Shown: positions 1-9,503, counted from the stretch's first letter. The stretch is DNA of 46,957 bases from an uncultured Clostridia bacterium (GCA_934463455.1 CAKSJU010000003.1:1-46957); one strand, 5' to 3'. Notes: generated by a model from the letters alone, not told the origin. Translations and numbers: made by a program.

Positions 1-3000
1 GATACTATGATAATCAAGGATGTTACAACAACCAAGTACGATCCTACAGTATCATTGGATGCTAAGCTTGCCGAACTGACAGATAATACTTCAAATTGTA
101 TATGGTCATTTGGCGGAATTTTCTTGACAGGAACTCCTATGGTCGGAGGATATTCATCTCCGAGCAATTATGCGTCCATATCGGGAAATAACAGAACCGG
201 TTACACAATCACAGCTACGTCTAATGCGGGAATAATCAGATACCGTTTGGGAAAAGGCGACAAGGTTGCGCTTGAAAGAAATACAGCGGAGAATAACATT
301 ATTCACCAATCGTTTAAATTTACACCGAATTTCACATCGGGAAACACAGAACAAATTGGTATAAGAGGTAATAACGGTTACGAGTATTACATGGATGTAA
401 GTGCGGAAAAAGGTTTTGTAAGCGGGCAGGAATATGATGTTGACTTTTTAATCAACAATAAAGATTTTAGATACAACATTATTGTAGACGGTGAAGTGAA
501 AGCAAGCGGAACAATCTATGAGAAAAGAAGCCCGCTTTGGGAAATTGTTTACAAGGTAAATACCGCAGGCGACAGTATGGTATTAAAGAATGTTCAGACG
601 AAATACTACAAAAATACCGTTAGCATGGCGGATAAGCTTCTTGAATTGTGCCCGAATAATTTCGGCTGGAGCAAATATCGCTTTGAAACAAATTCTGACG
701 GTTATGCAGATTATGAAGTTGAAAATGCGCCTTGCTTTGATACAAGCGTGTACGAGATAGAATCGAATACGCGTATGTTCTCGGGCAAAAAGGCTGTATC
801 GGTAACAAAGGAAAATAAAAATACACCGACAGACGACGAAATTCCTACGATGAACTTGTCATTTACGGCTAACAAACCGGGAACAAACAAATATTATTTG
901 TGGCTTCGTCATACAGCAAGCATTGCTCAGGAGGACGGAAGAAATTGTTTCTTATCGCTTACAGAAAACGGCGCATACAGTTATTACACATTCACCGGTG
1001 AGAAAAATGCTCCGCAGTGGGCTTTGCTCGGAACGGTTGAGGCTACTGAGGGTGAAACAGGATTTGTAAGAATACGCCAAAGACAGGCTTCGCATATCAG
1101 CTTTGACAGATATGTCATAACAGCAGATCCGAATTTTGTACCTACCGACGCATATTATCAAATTTATCCGCCGGCATCATCAAGAGCAAAAGACATGGGA
1201 ACACTTTCAAACGGAAGACTTGTTTTTGAAGCAGAGGATGCAGGTTACGGAAATTATGATTTGCTTGATAGTGTTCTCGACGGAAATACTTATGATTGGT
1301 ACAGCAGTTATTCGGGAAATAAAGGCTTGATGAAGTCAAGCCATAGTGATGTTATACCAACAAACTGGAAAGAAGCAGACGGAATAGACGCAGGTGATAT
1401 AGAATTTAACTTTACACCCGATAAATCAGGCAAGGCATACTTGTGGGTAAGATATTATTCTTCTTCAAAAAACAAGAAATTTGCGGTATCGGTAAATTCA
1501 AATGATTATGTATCGCAGAATTTTAAAGAAGAAGGCTCACTTAAATGGCAGCGCATTGCGGAAATAAACAGCATTAAAAAGGATGTTCCGGTGAATGTCC
1601 GCATTAAAGATATAACCGGCGGTTATGCAGTAGACGAATTTGCAATAACGAGCAGTACATTTGATACTCCATCGGGCTCAGAACCTTCTTGGGATGTAAC
1701 ATCTACAACATTAACAGGCGGCTCGCCTCAAATTGCAGCTTCAAGCTTGCCGCAGCATCCGAGATTGATACTAAAATCAGGAGAAGAAAGCAAAATCCGC
1801 ACTGCTCAAGACGCTGCACAAAATAAAACAATGCGTGACAGAAATAACGACCTAATATCCAAAGGATTGGCAGAGGATTTTACAGGATATATTCCTTCCG
1901 CTACGGGATATGCCAATAATAACGAAAAAACAGTTGCAAAAATTGAAGCATTGGCATATGATTATGCAATCAACGGAAATGATGATTCGGGAGAGAAGGC
2001 TGCATTAAGTGCGGTAAATTATATTACAAATGTTTCTTATGCCGGCATTTCGGGTGAGGATTATGTGCGTAAGGCAGGTCACGATCTTTATATGCTTTCA
2101 AAAGCGTATGACTGGGCATATGAATTTTTCACAGAAGAACAAAGGACAGCATTTGTAAACAGTGCGATTGAAATTGCGTATCAATTTGATAATACATGGC
2201 CGTCATCATCTTCAAATTCGGTAACAGGCTTCGGTGCCGAGGGTAAGACACAAATGTATTTGCTTGCATTTGCAATAGCAGTTGCAAACGAAAGACCTGA
2301 TATATATAATAATATTGTCGGAACTGTTGAAAGTGAATTTGTACCTTCGAATATTGCAATTTATTCATCGGGCTACGCTCTTAACGGCTCAAGATACGGT
2401 ACATTCAGAGGGCAAAACGCATTTGCGTCAGCTTTGATGTTAAAAACAATAGGATATGAGAATGATGCATTATATAAGGCACTTTCGGAAAGTGTATTTA
2501 ACTATATTTACGCAAGACGTCCCGACGGTTTGATGTTTGCAGACGGTGACGATACAAACGATGGTAAAACACCGTATTCATACTATAATGTAGGACATAT
2601 GAAGAATATGTTCTTATATGCAATGAAATTGTTTGGAAATGAGTATGGCGTGGGCAGCGACTCATATTTCAAAGATGCAGCAAGATGGGCTTGTGCATCA
2701 ACATCAAAGGATTTTGCAAACTTTGATGAAAGCTATGGTGAAGGATATATTTCTCCTGCAACGTTCCTTGTTGTGAACAGCGATGCGAATGATGATTCAT
2801 TTGGTGCAGAGCAAACGGCATCATTGCCGCTTTCAAGGTATTTTGGCAGTTACAGCGGAAGTATGTTAGCAAGAACAGGCTGGACTGATATGACAAACGA
2901 TAAAGTTAATTCGCTTGACCAAAATGATAATACAGCGGTTGCTTATATGAAGACAGGAGTCGGCAGAGTGGGAAACCACCAGCACCTTGACGCAGGAAAC

Positions 3001-4422
3001 TTCCAGCTTTACTATAAGGGAATACTTGCAAATGATTCTTCATACTACAATGGTTCTAACTATTCATCCAGCTATATGGATGGATATGCAAGACGAAGTG
3101 CAGCACACAATGTTCTGCTTGTGAAAGACGGAATATCAAATAAATTGGGCGACATTTCCTATGCAGACGGTGGTCAACAGCCTTATGACGCTGCGACTAA
3201 TGTATCGAATATTAAAACCGTTGCAACCGTATTGGCTCACGATATGGCAGGCGACGATGTAAATCAACCTGATTTTACATACTTAAAGTCGGATTTGACA
3301 GGCGCTTATCATTCAAACTCTGTATCAAATTACAAGAGAAGCTTTGTATTTATGAATATGGCAGATAATGATGAACCGGGTGCACTTATCGTATTCGACC
3401 GAGTTGAAACAAAATCTTCAGACAGCAAGACATCGTGGTTATTACATGGTATCAATCAACCGAGTGTATCGGGAAAACGTGCAGTATTTACCAATAATAA
3501 CGGCGGTCAGATGACAAATGATACTTTGCGTCCTAACAGTATAGAGACTAATATGTATAAAGACGGATTTGTTGATACGGATCACAATTACAGTTCGGGT
3601 TATACGGCAGAAGCCGGAAAAGTATGCGAATCAGACGGTTACAGACTTGAGGTTTCACCTGCATTAGACGGAACTGTAACGAGATACTTGAATGTAATAC
3701 AGCTTGGTGATGAAGGAACAACCGCAGTACAGCCGACTGCAATTGAAAATGATACTTTCTTGGGCGCAGTATTAAAAGACAGAGTTGTATTGTTCTCAAG
3801 AAACGGAGACTTTATAGCAGCAGGTGATGCCAATAAAACAACAACAAGCTATTCATTTAACTTCTCGTCAAATGACGGATATGTTTACAAGATTGCTATG
3901 GCAGATGCAGCCACAGGTTCATATCAGGTATATTATAAAGAAACAGAAAACGGAGAAGAAACACTTATAGCTTATCCAAAGACAACTGCGGACGGACATA
4001 TGATTACATTTGAGGGAAGAGCCGGATATTACAGAGTAATCAGAATGTCAAATACAACAAAGGTATCTGAAACATCATATGCTGAAGAAGATACATTAAA
4101 GCTTAAAACACCGGGAGTTAAGGTTATTCAAAGCAACGGTGCTTATAAAGTTTCAGTATCGCCGAAGAGCTACAGAAGTTATGCCGTAAAGGACAACAAT
4201 GAATATGCTAACAAGATATTGATTGCTGTTTATGACGGAAACGGAAAGGTTTTGGGAATTAAAGGAATAGACTTTACCAAAACTGACAAAGATGCAGATT
4301 ATATTGATGTTGCAACGGTAGATGCTTCACAGCTAAACAAATTAAAGGTTAAAACTTTTATATTTGATGATTTATCGAATATCAAGCCTTTAACGAAATT
4401 CGGCGAAGTAACAGTGCATTAA
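1..4422 (+). CDS. Multi-modular heparinase II/III-like polysaccharide lyase, 5' end cut by window
   Basis: Partial gene: the frame is open to base 1, and the ATG at base 7 is an internal Met, because the first codons (D-T-M-I-I-K-D-V) match the end of an N-terminal module that occurs again about 190 codons later and once in the downstream paralogue. Modules in order by base position: tail of one laminin-G-like module (1-75), a complete second copy (about 100-660), two related beta-sandwich modules resembling carbohydrate-binding domains (about 670-1150 and 1200-1680), an alpha/alpha-toroid domain (about 1750-2880), a heparinase II/III-like beta-sandwich (about 2940-4060), and an extra C-terminal domain (about 4090-4419) absent from the paralogue. 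The motif N-H-Q-H-L-D-A-G at 2974-2997 and R-R-S-A-A-H-N at 3091-3111 match the conserved metal/active-site region of heparinase II/III-type lyases. It probably cleaves a uronic-acid polysaccharide outside the cell; substrate unknown. Confidence 0.85.
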   Translation, partial: DTMIIKDVTTTKYDPTVSLDAKLAELTDNTSNCIWSFGGIFLTGTPMVGGYSSPSNYASISGNNRTGYTITATSNAGIIRYRLGKGDKVALERNTAENNIIHQSFKFTPNFTSGNTEQIGIRGNNGYEYYMDVSAEKGFVSGQEYDVDFLINNKDFRYNIIVDGEVKASGTIYEKRSPLWEIVYKVNTAGDSMVLKNVQTKYYKNTVSMADKLLELCPNNFGWSKYRFETNSDGYADYEVENAPCFDTSVYEIESNTRMFSGKKAVSVTKENKNTPTDDEIPTMNLSFTANKPGTNKYYLWLRHTASIAQEDGRNCFLSLTENGAYSYYTFTGEKNAPQWALLGTVEATEGETGFVRIRQRQASHISFDRYVITADPNFVPTDAYYQIYPPASSRAKDMGTLSNGRLVFEAEDAGYGNYDLLDSVLDGNTYDWYSSYSGNKGLMKSSHSDVIPTNWKEADGIDAGDIEFNFTPDKSGKAYLWVRYYSSSKNKKFAVSVNSNDYVSQNFKEEGSLKWQRIAEINSIKKDVPVNVRIKDITGGYAVDEFAITSSTFDTPSGSEPSWDVTSTTLTGGSPQIAASSLPQHPRLILKSGEESKIRTAQDAAQNKTMRDRNNDLISKGLAEDFTGYIPSATGYANNNEKTVAKIEALAYDYAINGNDDSGEKAALSAVNYITNVSYAGISGEDYVRKAGHDLYMLSKAYDWAYEFFTEEQRTAFVNSAIEIAYQFDNTWPSSSSNSVTGFGAEGKTQMYLLAFAIAVANERPDIYNNIVGTVESEFVPSNIAIYSSGYALNGSRYGTFRGQNAFASALMLKTIGYENDALYKALSESVFNYIYARRPDGLMFADGDDTNDGKTPYSYYNVGHMKNMFLYAMKLFGNEYGVGSDSYFKDAARWACASTSKDFANFDESYGEGYISPATFLVVNSDANDDSFGAEQTASLPLSRYFGSYSGSMLARTGWTDMTNDKVNSLDQNDNTAVAYMKTGVGRVGNHQHLDAGNFQLYYKGILANDSSYYNGSNYSSSYMDGYARRSAAHNVLLVKDGISNKLGDISYADGGQQPYDAATNVSNIKTVATVLAHDMAGDDVNQPDFTYLKSDLTGAYHSNSVSNYKRSFVFMNMADNDEPGALIVFDRVETKSSDSKTSWLLHGINQPSVSGKRAVFTNNNGGQMTNDTLRPNSIETNMYKDGFVDTDHNYSSGYTAEAGKVCESDGYRLEVSPALDGTVTRYLNVIQLGDEGTTAVQPTAIENDTFLGAVLKDRVVLFSRNGDFIAAGDANKTTTSYSFNFSSNDGYVYKIAMADAATGSYQVYYKETENGEETLIAYPKTTADGHMITFEGRAGYYRVIRMSNTTKVSETSYAEEDTLKLKTPGVKVIQSNGAYKVSVSPKSYRSYAVKDNNEYANKILIAVYDGNGKVLGIKGIDFTKTDKDADYIDVATVDASQLNKLKVKTFIFDDLSNIKPLTKFGEVTVH

Positions 4423-4450
4423 TAGTTTTATATAGTGATTACTGTATATA

Positions 4451-4498
4451 CAAAACAAAAACATATTCCCTGTATTCAGGGAATATGTTTTTGTTTTG
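4451..4498. terminator. Perfect 22-bp stem intrinsic terminator
   Basis: Bases 4451-4472 and 4477-4498 are exact reverse complements around the loop TATT. The arms begin with an A-rich run and end with a T-rich run (TGTTTTTGTTTTG), so the hairpin could terminate in either direction. It starts 28 nt after the stop codon of the first lyase. Confidence 0.9.
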
Positions 4499-4659
4499 AC
4501 GGGGAGAAAATTATTATAGTCAAGTAATTATATCATATTTGGAGCTCATTTTCTTGTTTTTTGGGTCATCCATCAATTGTATCACTACAACTTTGAATTT
4601 AGATGTGTTTTTTTAGTACGAAAGGGCAAAAAGTGATTTAAAAAGATGAAAAATGTGTG

Positions 4660-4688
4660 TTGTTGTGACTTATTAAAAAAGATATAAT
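4660..4688 (+). promoter_or_regulatory. Predicted sigma-A promoter of second lyase
   Basis: TTGTTG at 4660-4665 and TATAAT at 4683-4688 are separated by 17 bases. Transcription would start near 4695, leaving a leader of about 250 nt before the ATG at 4942. The -10 is exact; the -35 is a partial match. Confidence 0.55.
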
Positions 4689-4703
4689 TAAATTATAAAA
4701 TAG

Positions 4704-4733
4704 TTAATTGTAAAATGTGAATTTTACAATTAA
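4704..4733. repeat. AT-rich palindrome, 13-bp arms (copy 1)
   Basis: TTAATTGTAAAAT and ATTTTACAATTAA form a perfect stem around GTGA. Similar palindromes occur at 4882-4909, 22225-22252 and 30739-30758. This copy and the one at 22225 also share the right flank ACAATTAAYAACTGC, so they look like copies of one small dispersed element or binding site. Confidence 0.65.
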
Positions 4734-4748
4734 TAACTGCTTTTGTGG

Positions 4749-4868
4749 GGAGTATCGAGGGTGCTAACCCTTGATTCGCAATCAAAAATGACGACATGTG
4801 CGTCATTTTTGGCTGAAATAAAAAGTTTCAACTTAAAATTTATTAAATCAGATGGAACTTTTTATTTC
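4749..4868 (+). ncRNA. Structured leader with consecutive hairpins, function unknown
   Basis: Three inverted repeats follow the palindrome at 4704: TCGAGGGT with ACCCTTGA near 4755-4774 (one G-T pair), CAAAAATGACG (4783-4793) with CGTCATTTTTG (4801-4811), and GAAATAAAAAGTT (4815-4827) with AACTTTTTATTTC (4856-4868). They would lie in the 5' untranslated RNA of the downstream lyase. I do not recognise a known riboswitch family. The last hairpin has a T-rich right arm and could act as a weak attenuator; that is inference. Confidence 0.45.
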
Positions 4869-4881
4869 TACTCAAGCGTTT

Positions 4882-4909
4882 TAATTGTGAAACTTTAGTT
4901 TTACAATTA
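4882..4909. repeat. AT-rich palindrome, 12-bp arms (copy 2)
   Basis: TAATTGTGAAAC (4882-4893) pairs with GTTTTACAATTA (4898-4909) with one G-T pair around the loop TTTA. It resembles copy 1 and ends about 20 bases before the ribosome binding site of the second lyase. Confidence 0.6.
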
Positions 4910-4941
4910 GCTAAAATTATAAAATGATAGGAGGAAAGAAT

Positions 4942-7900
4942 ATGAAAAAAATACTAAGTTTATGTCTTGCTTTAGCATTGTTATTCGGTGTAACAGAAAT
5001 AAATGCTTCAGCAGAAGCGGATTATGTCTGGCGCTATACAGGTGTGCAGAGCAGCGGAGTAGCATCGATGGGTTATGTGGATTCGGTTATAACGGTCAGT
5101 GACAGCGGAGTTGCTATAATGGCAAAAAGTTCGGTGGGGAGTAATGGGGGACTCGGAAGATTTCTGCTGGGAAGCGGAAGCACGAGCCCGATTAACGGAA
5201 GCGGTGTACTGCATCAGCATTTTTCATATACGCCGGGCGAGGGAGAGAAAAACCAACGTTTTGGAATAAGAGGCAATAACGGTTATCAATGGAATCTGAC
5301 CTTCAACCGTACAGACGGAAGCATTAGGGACAGTGAAAACAGTGTATTCTCCTCGTGGTCCGCAGGAGAAACATATGAAATGGATTATGTTGTGGATCTT
5401 ACAAGCTATAAATATTATTGGCTGGTTAACGGAAGACCGGCAGATTGCGGCTCTGTATACACAGGACGCAGACCATTGTGGCAGATATGCTACAGCATAT
5501 TGGGCCCAAATGAGAATATGATATTAAGCAATATGGAAACGACGCTATATAATACGAATCGGACAGCAGAGAGTGTATTGGGAGAATTGCTGACGCCTTT
5601 GGCAGTGCCGTTTGCAACAAATTCTGACGGTTACGGTGATTTTGAACCGGAAAATTATTCCGAGTGTTATGATTCTTCTGCGTGGACGGTCAAGACAGAC
5701 AGAAGATTTTATTCCGGGACTAAAGCACTGGGCGTATATACGGAAGACAAAAATGAGCCGGACGAATTAGATGACCCGACATTGAATTTAAGCTTTACTG
5801 CAAACAAAAGCGGCAGAAATACATATTATCTATGGATAAGGCATACGGCCTCTGTTGCAAACCAAAGCGGACAGAATTGCTTTTTGTCACTGTCGAGATG
5901 CGGCGAGTGGTCGCGGTTTAAATTCAGTGCAGAGGCGTATGCGCCGCAATGGATTTGCTTGGGCACTGTCGATGCGGATGCGGGCAAAAAAGCCTATGTA
6001 CGCATACGTCACAGACAGCAGAATCACGTTGCGATTGACAGGTATGTTATTACTGCCGATGCTGAATTTGTTCCGACAGATGCGTATTATCAGATTACGC
6101 CGGCTGCTTCAAGTACAGCATATTCAATTCCTGCATCAAAATTTTCGGCGGGGAGGGCATGCTTTGAAGCGGAGGAAGTAACTAAAACAGGAGTATACAG
6201 CGGATATTCTCTGACAAGCCATTTATCAACATATGGACTGTCATCAAATTTTTCAGGAAAGAATGGGCGAATTTCTGCCAGCGGCAGTACTGTAAGTTTC
6301 AATAAAAATTGGGTAACAGAGCCTAATCTGGAATTTAATTTTACTGCACCTACCTCCGGAAGCAAATACCTGTGGGCGAGAATTTACAGCACCTCGACCA
6401 ATAAAAAATTTGCTGTTTCGGTAAATTGCAGCGAATATAAGCAAGTTACCACAAATACAAAGGATAAATGGTATTGGCAGCTGATATCGGTTATTGACGG
6501 TGTACAGGCAAATCTTGCAGTAAATGTTAGGATATACAATGTTGCGGGTGGATATGCGTTTGACGAATTTGCAATTTCTGACAATGCGTTTGACACGCCG
6601 CAAGGCAAATCAATATCGTGGAATACAAAAAGTGATATTCTGACAAGCCCTTATTCTGCGCCGACAATTACACAGACGGCGGTGAAAGCACTTTCGCATC
6701 CCAGAATATACTTTACTGCGGAAAACAAGGCAGAGGTTGCCTCAGCCTTGTCGGACAGTGAAAATCAGGCAGCGTACAGTGCGCATGGTACAAATGTCAC
6801 AAGAGGTATGAATGCCGGATTTACAGGAGCACTTGCGATGGCATCGGGCTATGCGAACAATAGCCCGACCGTTATAGGTACGATAGAGGCACTTGCATTT
6901 GAGTATGCCGTAAACGGTAACCGTGCGGCAGGGGAAAAGGCGGTATCTGCGGCAATGAATTATTTAAATACGGTGTCTTATGCGGGAATAGCAAGTGATC
7001 GTCTGACACGTGTGGCAGGGTATGATATTGCTGCTCTGTCGAGGGTTTATGACTGGTGCTGGCAGCTTTTCGGGCAAGCGCAGAAAGATGAGTTTATCAG
7101 TAAATGCGAGCAGATAATATACCAGATGGATATAGGTTGGCCGCCGACCGATATGTCATCTGTTATCGGCTATGGAGCAGAGGGAATATGGCAGAATTAT
7201 CTGCTGACATTTGCGATAGCCGTTGCTGATGAAAGAGAGGATATATACAATTATGTTATCGGCAGAATACAGGATCAGTATATCCCGGAGCGAAAGACGC
7301 TCTATGCGTCAGGAGAAAGCCTTCAAGGGTCGAGATACGGCACCTACCGGGGGCAACATGATTTGACGGCAGCACTGCTTCTCTCTACAATTGGCTATGG
7401 ATGCGATGTGTACGGAGAGGGACTTTCCGAACTTGTCAATTGGTATATCTATGCTCGTCGACCGGACGGTCTTATGTTTGTCGACGGCGATGACACGAAC
7501 AATTCAAAAGCAGCCGGCGAATACTATACTGTCGGTCATATGCAGAACGCGTTTGTTATTGCGGCGAGACTGTTTGAGGATCCGTACATCAAAAATGAGG
7601 CTAAAAAAGCCACCCACGGCTTTACGGAATTTGGGTATGAAGAGGGGTATATAAGTCCGGCATCATTCCTTGCGGTAAATCGACCGTCCGTGCAGCCGAA
7701 AACTGAATACGGATTCCCGCTATCGAAGTATTTTGGGTACCCAAACGGAAATATTATAGCAAGAACCGGCTGGCCGTCATCATACTCGGTAAATGACAAT
7801 ACGGTTGCTGCATTTATGAAAACAGGTATTGTCAATGTATCTAACCATCAGCATCTGGATGCCGGAAGCTTTCAGCTGTATTATAAGGGAATATTAGCGA

Positions 7901-8988
7901 ATGATCCCTGTAATTATACGGGAGCAAACTATAGCTCGGCATATATGAACGCTTATGCAAGGCGCAGTGCAGCACACAATACCGTACTTGTAAGAGATGG
8001 GGTGTCGAGAAGCATAAACGGTCTGTCTGTGGCTGACGGCGGTCAGGTTCCCGTAACCTCGCCCACGGGCATTGGCGGCATACAGAGCACGGCGACTGTG
8101 CGGGCGTATGATTTCGGCGGAGAAGATATTAATCAGCCGGACTATAGCTATTTAAAATGTAATTTGACAAATGCGTACGGCAGTTCGGTTTCGTCATATT
8201 ACAGAAGTATGGTCTTTCTTAATATGTATGACGATGATGTGCCGGGTGCGCTTGTCGTGTTTGACAGGCTTAAGACCGAAAATACATCGCATAAAACAGC
8301 ATGGCTTCTGCATGGACTGAAAAATCCGACAATAAGCGGAAACAGAGCAGTGTTTGCGCTCAATGCAAACGGTTATACCGGGAAAATGGTAAATGACACT
8401 CTGCTTCCCGAGGCGGTGGAAATATCATCTGTTGCCGACGGATATCTTGAAAAGAATGGTACATTTTACGATTCAGGCTATAATAGCGGTAATGGAGTTA
8501 ATGAATCCGAGGGTTACCGCATTGAAGTATCACCGCAGACGCAGGGCACACAGACGAATTATCTTAATGTAGTTCAGATAGGTGAGGCAAATGCTGAGTT
8601 TGTCTCACCGGGGATGATAAACAATGAGACTTTTGTCGGAACGGTTGTAAAGGACAGGGTTGTGTTGTTTTCGAAATCGGGAAATCTGATAGGTGAGGGC
8701 GATGCAAATAAAGGCACTACTCAGTACTTCTTCGATTTTTCAGCAAGTGATGATTATACCTACAAATTTGCCGTTGCTGACACTGCAGAAGGTAAATGGG
8801 AGGTATCATACAGTGCGACCGGTGCAGAAAATTCGTACAGTGTGATTGCCTTTGCTATGACAAATCGAATGAATAACAAAAAGGATAAGGGCTATACAAT
8901 ATCTTTTTCCGGCAGACAGGGATATTATAGGCTGAAAAGGGTGTCAAACACACATACCGAGAATGAACCGTCTATAGTTGAGCCATAG
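4942..8988 (+). CDS. Secreted heparinase II/III-like polysaccharide lyase
   Basis: Start chosen at 4942: GGAGG at 4930-4934 lies 7 bases upstream and the protein then begins with a typical signal peptide (M-K-K-I, hydrophobic core, cleavage after A-S-A near residue 24). An in-frame ATG at 4924 lies upstream of that ribosome binding site. Length is 1348 aa. Modules by base position: laminin-G-like (about 5020-5590), two beta-sandwich carbohydrate-binding-like modules (about 5620-6085 and 6145-6600), alpha/alpha toroid (about 6690-7740), heparinase II/III-like sandwich (about 7790-8960). N-H-Q-H-L-D-A-G includes H969 and H971, and R-R-S-A-A-H-N is at 7960-7980. It is a tandem paralogue of the gene before it, but has only one N-terminal module and lacks the extra C-terminal domain. 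Family assignment is good; substrate is unknown. No SLH or sortase anchor is visible. Confidence 0.88.
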   Translation: MKKILSLCLALALLFGVTEINASAEADYVWRYTGVQSSGVASMGYVDSVITVSDSGVAIMAKSSVGSNGGLGRFLLGSGSTSPINGSGVLHQHFSYTPGEGEKNQRFGIRGNNGYQWNLTFNRTDGSIRDSENSVFSSWSAGETYEMDYVVDLTSYKYYWLVNGRPADCGSVYTGRRPLWQICYSILGPNENMILSNMETTLYNTNRTAESVLGELLTPLAVPFATNSDGYGDFEPENYSECYDSSAWTVKTDRRFYSGTKALGVYTEDKNEPDELDDPTLNLSFTANKSGRNTYYLWIRHTASVANQSGQNCFLSLSRCGEWSRFKFSAEAYAPQWICLGTVDADAGKKAYVRIRHRQQNHVAIDRYVITADAEFVPTDAYYQITPAASSTAYSIPASKFSAGRACFEAEEVTKTGVYSGYSLTSHLSTYGLSSNFSGKNGRISASGSTVSFNKNWVTEPNLEFNFTAPTSGSKYLWARIYSTSTNKKFAVSVNCSEYKQVTTNTKDKWYWQLISVIDGVQANLAVNVRIYNVAGGYAFDEFAISDNAFDTPQGKSISWNTKSDILTSPYSAPTITQTAVKALSHPRIYFTAENKAEVASALSDSENQAAYSAHGTNVTRGMNAGFTGALAMASGYANNSPTVIGTIEALAFEYAVNGNRAAGEKAVSAAMNYLNTVSYAGIASDRLTRVAGYDIAALSRVYDWCWQLFGQAQKDEFISKCEQIIYQMDIGWPPTDMSSVIGYGAEGIWQNYLLTFAIAVADEREDIYNYVIGRIQDQYIPERKTLYASGESLQGSRYGTYRGQHDLTAALLLSTIGYGCDVYGEGLSELVNWYIYARRPDGLMFVDGDDTNNSKAAGEYYTVGHMQNAFVIAARLFEDPYIKNEAKKATHGFTEFGYEEGYISPASFLAVNRPSVQPKTEYGFPLSKYFGYPNGNIIARTGWPSSYSVNDNTVAAFMKTGIVNVSNHQHLDAGSFQLYYKGILANDPCNYTGANYSSAYMNAYARRSAAHNTVLVRDGVSRSINGLSVADGGQVPVTSPTGIGGIQSTATVRAYDFGGEDINQPDYSYLKCNLTNAYGSSVSSYYRSMVFLNMYDDDVPGALVVFDRLKTENTSHKTAWLLHGLKNPTISGNRAVFALNANGYTGKMVNDTLLPEAVEISSVADGYLEKNGTFYDSGYNSGNGVNESEGYRIEVSPQTQGTQTNYLNVVQIGEANAEFVSPGMINNETFVGTVVKDRVVLFSKSGNLIGEGDANKGTTQYFFDFSASDDYTYKFAVADTAEGKWEVSYSATGAENSYSVIAFAMTNRMNNKKDKGYTISFSGRQGYYRLKRVSNTHTENEPSIVEP

Positions 8989-9013
8989 TCAAGTAAGCAG
9001 ATACAAAAATTAA

Positions 9014-9039
9014 GGGAGCAGGCTGTTTTGTCTGCTCCC
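9014..9039. terminator. Hairpin after the second lyase
   Basis: GGGAGCAG (9014-9021) and CTGCTCCC (9032-9039) form an 8-bp GC-rich stem. The T-rich tail lies on the minus-strand side (TTAATTTTTG), so it is a better terminator for minus-strand transcription arriving from the remnant at 9063-9104. It may also limit read-through from the lyase. Confidence 0.6.
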
Positions 9040-9062
9040 AATATAAGGCTTCTGCTTTATTT

Positions 9063-9104
9063 TTAGCGTTGGCGTTTCAGGATATATGCCATGAAATCAC
9101 CTTT
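9063..9104 (-). pseudogene. Possible remnant of a transposase or integrase start (M-A-Y-I-L-K-R-Q-R-stop)
   Basis: On the minus strand AAAGGTGA (9097-9104) precedes ATG at 9092-9090 by four bases. The frame reads M-A-Y-I-L-K-R-Q-R and stops at 9063-9065; the hairpin at 9014-9039 follows. Proteins starting M-A-Y-x-x-K-R are common among tyrosine integrases and some IS transposases (IS1634 type). A gene start and a terminator with the body missing would fit an internally deleted element. I see no terminal inverted repeats, so this is a weak call. Confidence 0.25.
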
Positions 9105-9309
9105 CGTGAGAATATAACCATTACAATACACAAATAGTACCATATTCTTCCGGTTTTACGCTAACCCACGCAAAATTAGGAGCTTTCTGATTAAATTTTT
9201 GCTTGCAGATGGTTGCAGGTTTATTTTATTATATCATATTTTTTTGCGTTATTGTGTCTACTTTTTTAGTATATCACCAATATCGGATATAAAAAATATA
9301 ACTTGGGTA

Positions 9310-9338
9310 TTGATAAATTTAAGCAAATATGATATAGT
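9310..9338 (+). promoter_or_regulatory. Predicted sigma-A promoter of the ychF-addAB operon
   Basis: TTGATA (9310-9315) and TATAGT (9333-9338) are spaced by 17 bases. A second -10-like TATAAT at 9426-9431 with a weak -35 lies closer to the gene and could be an alternative start. Confidence 0.5.
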
Positions 9339-9503
9339 ATATATGTTGTATCGGCTTTTTTTATTTAGTTATATAAAGCTTGCAAATAAGGAAAAACGCA
9401 CTGCAACAATTTAAAATAAAAACGGTATAATAAAAAGGTGTAAAGCTGGTATTTTATAAAAGATGTCGCAGCACCGATAAAATCAAGGAGATGTGAAATA
9501 CAA

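Larger units (their letters stand above)
4423..4941. other. Intergenic region between the two lyase paralogues
   Basis: This gap of about 520 bases holds no credible gene. It contains the terminator of the upstream lyase (4451-4498), an AT-rich stretch, a plausible sigma-A promoter (4660-4688) and then a leader of about 250 nt packed with inverted repeats before the downstream lyase start at 4942. The parts are listed separately. Confidence 0.8.
8989..9503. other. AT-rich intergenic gap with possible insertion-sequence remnant
   Basis: No convincing full-length gene. The left part holds an inverted repeat (9014-9039) and a nine-codon minus-strand reading frame with its own ribosome binding site (9063-9104). 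The right part is AT-rich and carries promoter-like elements for the GTPase gene downstream. A 71-codon plus-strand frame at 9199-9414 is rich in F, I, Y and L and overlaps the promoter; I take it as chance. Confidence 0.6.

Noticed and set aside
9199..9414. 71-codon plus-strand frame
   Set aside because: AT-rich, no ribosome binding site, no family resemblance, and it spans the predicted ychF promoter.
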